Below, one piece after another: positions 36,109-46,139 of a DNA stretch of 64,000 nt; the stretch's first letter is position 1; the number at the start of each line of letters is the position of its first letter. This DNA comes from Incurvaria masculella (Eukaryota > Arthropoda > Insecta > Lepidoptera > Incurvariidae), in the NCBI GenBank assembly GCA_946894095.1, contig OX335660.1, positions 17,427,001 through 17,491,000 on the forward strand. Reading direction: 5' to 3'. The translations under genes were made by a program, and so were the position numbers. The notes under the pieces are model-generated. The model saw only the letters and a program-made list of their open reading frames with translations. It searched no databases and had not been told where the DNA came from.

Positions 36109-39100
36109 ATGAATGATGCGAACGAAGATGAGGAGAGACCACGACCCCGACCGGCATCACTAGAGGAAAGTATAAGTGGACGCGACATCTCAGGTATGGA
36201 GAACTTGGTTAAATTGCTTGCATCAACCTTATCAAAAGGCAAAACGGAAAATTTCGGAACCATTCAAAATGCCGTACCCGAATTTGACCCTACAAAAAAA
36301 AATCAAACTATGTTAACATGGCTGGCTAAAGTAAACGAATGTGCAAACATTTATGGATGGTCGGAAAAACAAATCATTCATTTTGCAATGCCTAAGTTGA
36401 CAGGGATGGCAAAGAGATGGTATGAAAGCCTACCATCCATAATGTTTTCTTGGTCTGAGTGGCAGGGAAAACTTATTTCAGCGTTCCCCTGTAAAGAGAA
36501 TTTTGGACAAATGTTGACCGATATGCTAGAAAAAAAAGCCCATTTTGGAGATCCTTTGGAAGAATACTTTTACGAAAAAAGTATTCTTCTAAACCGATGT
36601 CGCATTGAGGGACGCGACGCTGTCGATTGCATAATTTTTGGCATTGAGGATAGATCAGTACGTATGGGCGCTGAAGCAGTACAATTCGAAAACCCAGACA
36701 AATTGCTGGCATTTCTGAGAAACATTAAGGCTTCAAAGCGCTCAGAAAAAAAAGACAAACTTACGAACAATATGGGGCCAATGGATAGACGTCGTCCCAA
36801 TGCTGATAAAAGACTCGGTAGCAAGTGCTTTAATTGCGGTGAAAGTGGCCATTACAGTATGGCATGTTTAAAACCAATAAAAAAATGTACCCATTGTTCA
36901 TTGCTAGGACACGTTGAAAATGAATGTACAAAAAAAAGGAAATTTACTGATAGCCAAGTTAAAACTGTTGTTAGTACCGAGGAAAAAAAAAGTGATGACA
37001 AATACTATAAGCAGGCTATAGTTAATGGGTCGCAAATGGAATGTTTTATCGATTTAGGTAGCCATAAAACTTTAATTCGAGAAACAGAAGCTAAATTAAT
37101 ACTTGAAAGCTGGACTACAAAAGATCTTGATGTCTTGCATGGATTTGGTAATGCAAAAGTAACAGCTATTGGGCGTTGTGATGTGCTTATTAGCATCGAT
37201 GGTGTTTCGGCTGTGACTGAGGTATTGGTTGTACCAGATACATATCTTCAACGATATCCCTTATTAGTGGGCCATTCTTATACGGAACAAAGACATATCG
37301 TAATGAATAAAACAGCAAATGAATTGAAAATTTCTTACCAAAAAAACGAAGATGACGAAAATAACAAATTCCGAATCAAAATTTCACACCCGACACACGC
37401 AAGTAATAATAAAATATCGATTGTTGAAGTGTACACCGAACCACTCTTTGATGGTGATTTGTATATTGAAGGAGGCCCAAGGTGGTCACCGGGTAGAGAA
37501 CATACGGTTTTACGAGGATTATATAATTTTAAAGAAGGAGCTGGAAAAATTATGATAAAGGAAAATACTAACAACTCGATGACGTTTCATATAGATGAAA
37601 CTGTAGCTAGGGGTTTTAGAACAGACGGTAGAATAAGGAGCCAAAACTGTCAGGTATTAAAAATTGAACACATTTGTGATGGAATTAAGGAATGCAATGC
37701 AACCCAATACAAACCGATAGAATTACATGAAATTTCAACTGATTCGAAAATAACTAAAACGCAAGGTGAAGAACTCTGCCAACTACTAAACGAATATCGT
37801 CAATGCTTTGCTTTTAATCTAAAAGAACTGGGTTGCACAAAAGAGGGTGAAATGTCAATAACACTTAATGATGATCAACCAGTTGTCTACAGACCTTATC
37901 GACTAGCTCACAGTGAAAAGGCAACAGTGCGGGTTATGATAGATGAAATGTTAGCAGCCGGTGTAATTCGTGAGTCTACATCTCAATTTGCAAGCCCTAT
38001 TATTATAGTAAAAAAAAAGACTGGTGACAAAAGGTTATGCGTAGACTTTCGTGCCCTTAATCGAAAGACTGTAAAGGAACATTATCCCCTACCCCGTATA
38101 GAAGATCAGCTAGACGATCTTTCTGGTTTCAAATATTTTATAACACTAGATTTGGCCTCAGGATACTATCAGATACCTATTGCTGAGGCCTGTAAGCACA
38201 AGACTTCTTTTGTAACACCTGAGGGGCAATATGAGTTCAACAGAATGCCTTTCGGTCTTGCAAACGCCCCTGCTGTATTCCAGCGTGTTATTAATAAGGT
38301 ATTAGGTAAATCACGCTTTGGTACTGCTATGGCATACATGGATGATATTATAATCCCATCCACATCATTTGAAGAAGGAATGAGGAAACTTAGAATTATT
38401 CTCGACCTTTTAAAAATGGCTAATCTAACTCTGAAACTTTCCAAGTGCAATTTTTTCATGACTGAAGTTGAATTTCTGGGTTTCGAACTTTCGGAAAGCG
38501 GAATCAAGCCGGGCTTAAGAAAAACCGAAGCGATAAGAGATTTTCCCCGGCCATCGACGCAACAACAAGTCAGGCAGTTTCTTGGTTTGGCAGGATTCTT
38601 CAGGCGTTTTTGTAGAAACTTTTCGGTTTTAGCTAAACCACTGACAGAACTGCTGAAGGATAGTGCAAAGTTTGTATGGAACATAGAACAAGAAGAAGCT
38701 TTTACAAATCTCAAATTACAACTGTCTGACCGACCAATTATGGCATTATACAACAGGGAAGCAGAAACAGAGTTACATACCGATGCGTGTAAAATAGGAA
38801 TTGGAGCTATATTGCTCCAACGTTCGATTGCAAAAGAACCGTTCAAAGCGGTAGCATATTTTAGTCGTCAGACAAGCACCGATGAGCAACGGTATACAGC
38901 TTATGAACTCGAGACATTAGCAGTTATTTGTGCATTGCAACGGTTTCGTGTGTACCTGTTAGGTCTTAAATTTAAAATTATCACTGACTGCAATTCTTTG
39001 AGAGCTACTTTTGCAAAGCGCGATCTAATCACGAGGGTAGCGCGATGGTGGAGCCAACTACAAGAGTTCGACTGTTTAATAGAATATAGACCGGGACACA

Positions 39101-40485
39101 ATATGAAGCATGCGGATGCCCTTAGTAGGAACCCAGTTCAGACACTGTGTAATGAAAGCATAGGTTCAGTTATGAAAATCGCCACAAGCGACTGGTTAGC
39201 GACGGTACAATCCTCCGATCCAACACTAAAACGGATTATAGACATACTGGATACTAAAAAGAATAATGAGACATCAGATATCAAGCGGAACTATTGCCTC
39301 TCCAATGGTCGGCTATACAGAAAGACTGACCAAGGGAATAAGTGGGTAGTACCTAAGGGAGCGAGGTGGCAAATAGTCAAACAAAATCATGATGACCTTA
39401 GTCACATGGGCACCGAAAAAACATTGAACAAAATAAACAGTGAGTTCTGGTTCCCGAAAATGAGGAGGTTTGTCCAAAAGTATGTTCAATCATGTATGGA
39501 ATGTGCTTATCACAAGGCTCCCCCAGGAAAACCTGAAGGATTCCTGAATCCGATCCCCAAAGTGGCAAAACCATTCCACACCGTTCATATTGACCACCTT
39601 GGTCCATTCGTTCGAAGCACCAAAGGAAATACTTATCTGTTTGTACTAGTCGATGCTTTCACAAAATTCATTTTAGTGAGGGCTGTAAAAGGCACTCATA
39701 CCAAATTCGTAGTGTTAGCACTGAAAGACCATTTCTATACGTTTGGCGTCCCTAACAGAGTTATTTCAGACCGTGGTAGCTGCTTTACCAGTACTGCGTT
39801 CAAGAAGTTTATGAATGAGTTAGGAATACGACACGTACTAAATGCAGTGGCTACACCACGTGCCAATGGACAGGTGGAAAGGTATAATGCTACAATTACC
39901 AACGCTATAGCAACGGCAAATGAGGGGAAACCAGAAAACAAATGGGATGAACATGTTGCAAAAGCTCAATGGGCACTAAATAACACACTCAATAATGGCA
40001 TTGGCCAGATACCTGCCGAAGTTTTATTTGGGACCAAAATGACGGGAGTGACGGGTAGCAAAATTACTGTGGCTATTAACGATGATCTCGAAGAAATTGA
40101 CCAGGCACAATTAGATGTAGGAACCCTCAGAGAGAACGTTGCCCAATTTATTGACAGAAATCAGCAAAGACAAAAGGAAAGGTTTGATAGGGGAAGAAAG
40201 GAAGCAAAAAAATATTCTGTAGGAGATTTAGTGAGAATAAAGAAAAATCATCCTTCAACTGGCCAGAGCCGAAAGCTATTACCAAAATTCCAAGGTCCAT
40301 ACCGAATCACGAGAGTTTTTGATAACGACCGCTATGAGGTAGAAGATACACCCGTAACCAAACAAGGAAAAGTATCCTACAAAGGAGTCATAGCGGTTGA
40401 CAAGATTCAACCATGGATAACATATGTACACCCAAGGGAATCCGAAGATAGCTCAAACTCCGATAGCCAATGCGAAGAGAACTGA
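36109..40485 (+). CDS. Gag-Pol polyprotein (Ty3/gypsy), single ORF
   Basis: 1458 residues without interruption. Gag spans about residues 1-240 and ends in two CCHC zinc knuckles, CFNCGESGHYSMAC and CTHCSLLGHVENEC (residues about 241-280). The protease has CFIDLGSHKTLIRE near residue 315, with DLG where DTG or DSG is usual. Reverse transcriptase shows FITLDLASGYYQIPI and YMDD near 743. RNase H shows HTDACKIGIGAIL near 892 and YELETLAVIC. Integrase shows an HHCC domain starting near 1094, then catalytic Asp 1162, Asp 1221 and Glu 1257 (D-35-E). A C-terminal GPY/F module (FQGPYRI) lies near 1396. The fused frame means gag:pol ratio is not set by a frameshift within this ORF. The start shown is the first ATG of the frame. 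Confidence 0.96.
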   Translation: MNDANEDEERPRPRPASLEESISGRDISGMENLVKLLASTLSKGKTENFGTIQNAVPEFDPTKKNQTMLTWLAKVNECANIYGWSEKQIIHFAMPKLTGMAKRWYESLPSIMFSWSEWQGKLISAFPCKENFGQMLTDMLEKKAHFGDPLEEYFYEKSILLNRCRIEGRDAVDCIIFGIEDRSVRMGAEAVQFENPDKLLAFLRNIKASKRSEKKDKLTNNMGPMDRRRPNADKRLGSKCFNCGESGHYSMACLKPIKKCTHCSLLGHVENECTKKRKFTDSQVKTVVSTEEKKSDDKYYKQAIVNGSQMECFIDLGSHKTLIRETEAKLILESWTTKDLDVLHGFGNAKVTAIGRCDVLISIDGVSAVTEVLVVPDTYLQRYPLLVGHSYTEQRHIVMNKTANELKISYQKNEDDENNKFRIKISHPTHASNNKISIVEVYTEPLFDGDLYIEGGPRWSPGREHTVLRGLYNFKEGAGKIMIKENTNNSMTFHIDETVARGFRTDGRIRSQNCQVLKIEHICDGIKECNATQYKPIELHEISTDSKITKTQGEELCQLLNEYRQCFAFNLKELGCTKEGEMSITLNDDQPVVYRPYRLAHSEKATVRVMIDEMLAAGVIRESTSQFASPIIIVKKKTGDKRLCVDFRALNRKTVKEHYPLPRIEDQLDDLSGFKYFITLDLASGYYQIPIAEACKHKTSFVTPEGQYEFNRMPFGLANAPAVFQRVINKVLGKSRFGTAMAYMDDIIIPSTSFEEGMRKLRIILDLLKMANLTLKLSKCNFFMTEVEFLGFELSESGIKPGLRKTEAIRDFPRPSTQQQVRQFLGLAGFFRRFCRNFSVLAKPLTELLKDSAKFVWNIEQEEAFTNLKLQLSDRPIMALYNREAETELHTDACKIGIGAILLQRSIAKEPFKAVAYFSRQTSTDEQRYTAYELETLAVICALQRFRVYLLGLKFKIITDCNSLRATFAKRDLITRVARWWSQLQEFDCLIEYRPGHNMKHADALSRNPVQTLCNESIGSVMKIATSDWLATVQSSDPTLKRIIDILDTKKNNETSDIKRNYCLSNGRLYRKTDQGNKWVVPKGARWQIVKQNHDDLSHMGTEKTLNKINSEFWFPKMRRFVQKYVQSCMECAYHKAPPGKPEGFLNPIPKVAKPFHTVHIDHLGPFVRSTKGNTYLFVLVDAFTKFILVRAVKGTHTKFVVLALKDHFYTFGVPNRVISDRGSCFTSTAFKKFMNELGIRHVLNAVATPRANGQVERYNATITNAIATANEGKPENKWDEHVAKAQWALNNTLNNGIGQIPAEVLFGTKMTGVTGSKITVAINDDLEEIDQAQLDVGTLRENVAQFIDRNQQRQKERFDRGRKEAKKYSVGDLVRIKKNHPSTGQSRKLLPKFQGPYRITRVFDNDRYEVEDTPVTKQGKVSYKGVIAVDKIQPWITYVHPRESEDSSNSDSQCEEN

Positions 40486-40580
40486 AAAAAAATGTGGTTG
40501 ACCATGATCTGCTTTTGCACAGCTGCTTTAAATGCCCAAATTATTATGCATACACATAAAGTAGGTGTTATATCACTCAT

Positions 40581-41206
40581 GTGAGCAGAGTCTTACTTAC
40601 GACTGACACTGACGTGAGTAGAGTCTCACTGATTATTTTATGATTAGAGTCTCACTGACGATTGATGCGACTAGAGTCTCATTGACGACTGATGTGAGTA
40701 GAGTCTCACAGACGACTAATGTGAGGAGAGTCTCACTGACGACTGATGTGACTAGAGTCTCATTGACGACTGATGTGAGTAGAGTCGCACTGACGACTAA
40801 TGTGAGTAGAGTCTCACTGACGAGTAATGTGAGTAGAGTCTCACTGACAACTGATGTGAGTAGAGTCTCACTGACGACTGATGTGAGTAGAATCTCACTG
40901 ACGACAGATGTGAGTAGAGTCTCACTGACGACTAATGTGAGTAGAGTCTCACTGACAACTGATGTGAGTAGAGTCTCACTGACGACTGATGTGAGTAGAA
41001 TCTCACTGACGACAGATGTGAGTAGAGTCTCACTGACGACTAATGTGAGTAGAGTCTCACTGACGACTAATGTGAGTAGAGTCTCACTGGCGACTAATGT
41101 GAGTAGAGTCTCACTGACGAGTAATGTGAGTAGAGTCTCACTGACGACTTATGTGAGTACAGTCTCACAGACGACTTATGTGAGTAGAGTCTCACTGCCG
41201 ACTGAT
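40581..41206 (+). repeat. 27-bp minisatellite inside the retrotransposon 3' region
   Basis: About 23 units of a 27-bp repeat, typified by GTGAGTAGAGTCTCACTGAC followed by GACTGAT. Every unit holds the inverted repeat GTGAG...CTCAC, so the RNA could fold into a string of hairpins. Units vary by one to three bases and show blocks of higher-order duplication. Confidence 0.95.
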
Positions 41207-41452
41207 AGAAATAAGTATAAGCTAAAAACTTTATTGCATGGGAATGATAAATACTGTAAGTATCAATTACTTAAGTTGTGTGATCTCATTACAATGGGGT
41301 GGCTTAGAAATTGTGTTAAACATATTTATGTTTATTTAAGGATATTATTTTCAGTTACGCTAAATTGTAAAGAAAGATATTTATGCAGTTGTTTAAATTG
41401 TTACTGTTTTGATATTGACTCTGAACTACTTAATGTAACATCCTTAGGTTAA
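40640..41452 (+). CDS. Hypothetical repeat-encoded ORF downstream of pol
   Basis: 270 codons. About 190 of them are nine-residue repeats of the type RVSLTTDVS, because the unit is 27 bp; the other two frames hit a stop in each unit. The last 80 residues leave the repeat and stay open (HIYVYLRILFSVTLNC, then a Cys-rich SCLNCYCFD). It sits where env or a third ORF lies in some relatives, but it has no signal peptide and no recognisable domain. It is probably a by-product of the minisatellite. Confidence 0.2.
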   Translation: MIRVSLTIDATRVSLTTDVSRVSQTTNVRRVSLTTDVTRVSLTTDVSRVALTTNVSRVSLTSNVSRVSLTTDVSRVSLTTDVSRISLTTDVSRVSLTTNVSRVSLTTDVSRVSLTTDVSRISLTTDVSRVSLTTNVSRVSLTTNVSRVSLATNVSRVSLTSNVSRVSLTTYVSTVSQTTYVSRVSLPTDRNKYKLKTLLHGNDKYCKYQLLKLCDLITMGWLRNCVKHIYVYLRILFSVTLNCKERYLCSCLNCYCFDIDSELLNVTSLG

Positions 41453-41646
41453 CTATCCATGTGTAGACGATGCTTCATTTAGCAACCGTGTACTTAATGA
41501 ATATAATGTATGTATTAATGTATGATGCCGCAAATATCCTTTTTATTAATGAAAAAGGATCATTTGCGTGCTAACTTATTATATAGTTTTAGTAGCTATA
41601 TTATATATGTAAACACGAGGACGTGCTTAAATACAGGACGGCCGAT

Positions 41647-41809
41647 TGTCAGGCAACAGGAAAACACTGCAGCATTATTGTATTCTGTGGTGGGAGATTA
41701 TATATATGTTCTGTGATGAGTCAGCTATGGCATTATTGTTGACAGCTGTAGACAATGCAGTAATCTTGAGAGAATAAATAATACTCTTTAAACGGTTGTG
41801 TTATTAACA
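41647..41809 (+). repeat. 3' LTR
   Basis: 163 bp, identical to the 5' LTR. Followed by the target duplication ATAG and then the second part of the interrupted family D repeat. Confidence 0.95.
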
Positions 41810-41860
41810 ATAGGGACAGAGAAAGCGACTTTGTTTTATACTGTGTAGTGATGATAGTGA
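41810..41860 (+). repeat. Family D repeat, right part after the Ty3 insertion
   Basis: ATAGGGACAGAGAAAGCGAC then TTTGTTTTATACTGTG continues the repeat left at 35426. Removing the element and one ATAG restores a continuous family D sequence. Confidence 0.7.
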
Positions 41861-42769
41861 AGTGATGTAGTGATACCATGTTGTCGAGCGTTAAGGCTGC
41901 GTATGAAGCTAGACAAATTCCCGATTTCCCCCCCACCGCTCCGCTAGACGCCTAAGCAGCAGTGGCGCCGTGAATCTTAGGACAAAACTGAAATGAGATA
42001 TTGTTAGAGCGACACCTATACGCCGTCGCTGGAACTTCGTGAAAGTTGTATCGATCCCGCGGCAAGTCGTCAATGATCATACAACCAATCACAAGGCTCG
42101 AGATCACCCGCCATATTATTCACATTGCTGCTAGAAAACAGCCACCATTTCGTCAGACCTCTACTTCATGAAAGGATTTACTATTTTCACATTGATCGTC
42201 AGTAGCTGGTTGGCGTAGCGCGTGAGACGTCTTATCTACAGTTATTGTTCGATGGGGGTGTCGGTTCGAATCCTGTAGGTTTCGAATTTTTTTTTTCTGT
42301 TTTTTTACTTTTTATTGTTAATGGTGTATAGTATATAATTATAGCGTGGGTTAGACTTCATTGATTTACACATATAAAAAAATATTACTATTATTAATAG
42401 GTTTTGGTAAAAGTTTTTACCTGAGAAACAATTTTAAAAAGTATAAACGTCATTTGATACAATAAAAAGTAAAATAACACTTTTAAAAGGATAAACGTGA
42501 GACGATGGAGAAATAATTTCCATACAACGAGCGCGCAAAAAATGACGCCACGCGACTTACAACATTATATCGCCGTTCATAGCGCCGTAGCGCAGTGATG
42601 AAAACGGAGAAAAATCTAATTTTTTGTCTCCCAAATTGATAGGTAAATTGATAAACATAAGAATTATTTTTCAATAAACCTGATGGTCGTTACGTCATTC
42701 TTCATTATTAGTGAGAGCCGAAACAAAGGCCAAATTCCTCCCGCGGCACAAGTGAAGTAAATTTACTTT
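41861..42769. other. No gene recognised
   Basis: Contains the tRNA-like SINE head at 42195-42290. The remainder is AT-rich with no supported exon. Confidence 0.4.
42195..42290 (+). repeat. Family K tRNA-like SINE head
   Basis: TGGCGTAGCGCGTGAG is a good A box and GTCGGTTCGAATCC a perfect B box, followed by a long T run that would terminate pol III. The T-arm and acceptor stems do not pair properly, so it is not a working tRNA gene. Confidence 0.5.
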
Positions 42770-43066
42770 TTTAGGGTTCCGTACCCAAAAGGTGAAACCG
42801 GAACCCTATTACTAAGCCTCCGCTGTCCGTCCGTCCGTCTGTCCGTCTGTCACAGGGCTGTATCTCAGTAACCGTAACAGGTAGACAGCTGAAATTTTCA
42901 CAGAGTGTGCATTTATTTTGCCGCTATAATAACAAATAGGTAAGATTAAAACATAATTAAAATTAAAGGGGGCTCCCATCCAAAAAAGTGTTTTTTTTGT
43001 TTTATTTTTTACGATGGTACGGAACTCTTCGTGTGCGAGTTCGACTCGCACTTGGCCGGTTTTTGT
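42770..43066 (-). repeat. Family A SINE-like element, full length
   Basis: TTAGGGTTCCGTACCCAAAA at the left, four GTCC units, ATTTTGCCGCTATAATAAC, and CTCGCACTTGGCCGGTTTTT at the right. This copy keeps the complete head. Confidence 0.85.
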
Positions 43067-43123
43067 ACTAAGCAGGTACCTACGTCGCTTATTCCAAGGA
43101 ATGTGACAAGTAGTGTCGACACT

Positions 43124-44875
43124 TTTTAGGGTTCCGTACCCAAAGGGTGAAAACGGAACCCTATTACTAAGCCTCAAATTTTGACATGACAAACAGGTAG
43201 ATCAGGTCGGGGCGTTTATTTTGAGTGGTCGCATGATGGGTCTAAGACCAGTGTTTCCCTGATATAACTAAAAACAATTTTGACATGACAGACAGGTAGA
43301 TTAGGTCGGGGAGTTTATTTTGAGTGGTCGCATGATGGGTCTACGACCAGTGTTTTCCATGATATAACGAAAACAAATTTTGACATGACAGACGGGTAGA
43401 TCAGGTCGGGACGTTTAATTTGAGTGGTCGCATCATGGGTCTACAACCAGTGTTTCCCATGATATAACGAAAGCAAATTTTGACATGACAGACAGGTAGA
43501 TAAGGTCGGGGCGTTTATTTTGAGTGGTCGCATGATGGGTCTACGACCAGTGTTTCCCATGATATAACGAAAACAAATTTTGACATGACAGGAAGTTAGA
43601 CCAGCTCGGGGCGTTTATTTTGAGTGGTCGCATCATGGGTCTACGACCAGTGTTTCCCAAGATATAACGAAAACAAATTTTGACATGACAGACATGTAGA
43701 TCAGGTCCGGGCGTTTATTTTGAGGGGTCGCATGATGGATCTACGACCAGTGTTTCCCATGATATAACGAAAACAAATTTTGACATGACAGACGGGTAGA
43801 TCAGGTCGGGGCGTTTATTTTGAGTGGTCGCATGATGGGTCTACGACGAGTGTTTCCCATGATATAACGAAAACCAATTTTGACATGACAGGAAGTTAGA
43901 CCAGGTCGGGGCGTTTATTTTGAGTGGTCGCATCATGGGTCTACGACCAGTGTTTCCCAAGATATAACGAAAACAAATTTTGACATGACAGACATGTAGA
44001 TCAGGTCCGGGCGTTTATTTTGAGGGGTCGCATGATGGGTCTACGACCAGTGTTTCCCATGATATAACGATAACAAATTTTGACATGACAGGAAGTTAGA
44101 CCAGGTCGGGGCGTTTATTTTGAGTGGTCGCATCATGGGTCTACGACCAGTGTTTCCCAAGATATAACGAAAACAAATTTTGACATGACAGACAGGTAGA
44201 TCAGGTCGGGGCGTTTATTTTGAGTGGTCGCATGATGGGTCTACTACCAGTGTTTCCCATGATATAACGAAAACTAATTTTGACATGACAGGAAGTTAGA
44301 TCAGGTCCGGGCGTTTATTTTGAGTGGTCGCATGATGGGTCTACGACCAGTGTTTCCCATTATATATCAAAAACAAATTTTGACATGACAGGAAGTTAGA
44401 CCAGGTCGGGGCGTTTATTTTGAGTGGTCGCATGATGGTCTACGACCAGTGTTTCCCATGATATAACGAAAACAAATTTTGACATGACAGGGAAGGTAAA
44501 TCAGGTCGGAGCGTTTATTTTGAGTGGTCGCATGATGGGTCTACGACAAATGTTTCCCCAGATATAGCGAAAACATATTTGGTCATGACATGACATGTAC
44601 AACACATGAAATTGAACTGAACCGTTCCTCCGAGATTAATATTGGAGTTTCTTTTCGTCATAGAATTTATTTTATTTTATTATATTTTTAATTTTTATTA
44701 TTATTTTATTTTAGCTATTTGTTGTTATAGCAGTAAAATAAATACACACACCGTGAACATTTGAGCTGCCTACCTAAGGCCCCGTGACAGACGGACGGAC
44801 GGACGGACAGCGGAGGCTTAGTAATAGGGTTTCGTTTTCACCCTTTGGGTACGTTACCCTAAAAACGAACCAACA
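43124..44875. mobile_element. Composite: 100-bp satellite array between inverted family A ends
   Basis: The left side is a minus-oriented family A tail (43124-43174: TTTTAGGGTTCCGTACCC to ACTAAGCCTC), cut off abruptly. The right side is a plus-oriented 3' half (about 44660-44875: TTTGTTGTTATAGCAGTAAA to GGGTACGTTACCCTAAAAA). The intervening bases are the tandem array. The outer ends are inverted with respect to each other, as in the simpler composites at 1821 and 34001. Confidence 0.7.
43176..44588. repeat. 100-bp tandem repeat, about 14 units
   Basis: The phrase AAATTTTGACATGACA recurs every 100 bp (ending at 43380, 43480, 43580 and so on to 44380, then one unit short by about a base). Each unit contains GGGGCGTTTATTTTGAGTGG, TCGCATGATGGGTCTACGAC and TGTTTCCCATGATATAACGA. 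Variants (GGAAGTTAGACC with CATCATGG and CCCAAGAT; GACATGTAGATC with GTCCGGGC and GAGGGGTCG) recur as adjacent pairs in units 5-6 and 8-9, indicating higher-order amplification. Confidence 0.95.
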
Positions 44876-46139
44876 AAACCAAACATATTATTTATGTCAT
44901 TTATTCTTTTCACGGAGTTTTCCTTCTGTTCATGTTATTAATTATTCTGTGCCGCCGACAAAAACTACAAAAATCCGCCCGCTGAGCTATCTGCCAAGGT
45001 CATGTGACTTGTCCTGTTGCGACCCGTCCGCAATGGACGTACTTGCAGAGGCACGTTCCACGGGGAGGCGGATATTTGCGGCTGCCCCAATACTCGTAGT
45101 GCTCGCTAGGCTTGAGAAGGAGAATTTAGCATAATTACGTAACGACAGTCGTGGCACAATGGTTTTAGTGTTGTATTTTTGCTGCGAAGTTGAGAACCAC
45201 ACATATCGAAGTTCGGTTCCTGGAAACATCACTTTTTTTTTTATTATAACAAATATTTTATTTATTTATGATATTTTTATTTATTTATATCTTGCTCACC
45301 GAACGTTACTAACCAGTGTCAATTATTTCGGCTTTAGACCTCAATAACATTTGATTGAGAATTTTACAGCGCCATCTATGAAGTTCAGCTGATGCTCGTA
45401 GGAATTTGGTTCGGAACTTTGTTACTGTCGCGATCCCGAAAGCGATCTCCGCGTGCGGAGAGTCGTGCGGAGAGGCGTGCGCCCGCTTCGAAACATCGCA
45501 GCGGACTGAGGCTACCGAAATGGCGATAGATAGTCGCCAAGAGAACGAAAGGGAAAGGGATACTTTACGGTACTCAGAAATTTTGTCGTAAGTCCAAAAT
45601 TAATTTTTTTGATGCTTTGAATGAAAAATTGTGTCCAAATGCAACAATAATCATTCAAAAATGTGAAAATCATGATGCAAATATAATGTGAGATTACTAG
45701 TACTGTAATTAATACCAATTCTGAGAAATAAAGCATAATGTGAAAAAATCGACCTATTTTCGCGATTTTTTTCTATCGGGCCAATGTTATGCTATTGGAA
45801 CAATAATCATTCAGATTAAGCGGATATAAGTGAAGTTTCATATAACGCAATTTTAGCATGATTAGTTCAATGTTCTCTGAGAAATTAAGACAAAGCTAAG
45901 TGCGATTTAGCGTCATACGGAGCCTTAACGATTGCATTGTTAATCGCTGGCTGCAAGCGATTGCAAAGAATTTCAAAAATGGCAGTGCGATAGGTGTCGC
46001 ACCGCACCTACCCCAAGTTGACAGCAAACTGACGGCTTCGAGTACAAAATATGTCAGTTTGGGGTGCTAACCGCAACTACACCTTATTTCGCGCTTCGTA
46101 ATCGCACTGCGGTCGCCTAAGCATCCATTTCCATAGTTT
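44876..46139. other. No gene recognised; tRNA-like fragment
   Basis: 45142-45230 has an A-box-like TGGCACAATGGTTTTAG and a B-box-like AAGTTCGGTTCC followed by a T run, like the family K head at 42195. The rest is unassigned AT-rich DNA. Confidence 0.35.

Larger units (their letters stand above)
35427..41809 (+). mobile_element. Intact Ty3/gypsy (Mag-like) LTR retrotransposon
   Basis: 6383 bp. It has 163-bp LTRs beginning TGTCAGG and ending TTAACA, flanked by the 4-bp target duplication ATAG (35423-35426 and 41810-41813). Order: LTR, leader with an Arg/Ser-rich ORF, a single 1458-residue gag-pol, a 27-bp minisatellite, LTR. The two LTRs are identical base for base by eye, and gag-pol has no stop, so insertion is very recent and the copy may be competent. 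No env-like ORF with a clear signal peptide or fusion motif was seen. PR-RT-RNaseH-IN order, two zinc knuckles and a GPY/F module fit the Mag group of Ty3/gypsy; that sub-lineage is an inference. A clear polypurine tract before the right LTR is not obvious. Confidence 0.95.

Noticed and set aside
35691..36263. 190-codon minus-strand ORF opposite the leader
   Set aside because: Antisense shadow of the Arg/Ser-rich leader and gag start.
42195..42290. Possible tRNA gene
   Set aside because: Perfect B box and T-run terminator, but the T stem and acceptor stem do not pair.
43176..44588. CRISPR-like array
   Set aside because: The units are contiguous 100-bp satellite copies without unique spacers, in a eukaryotic genome.
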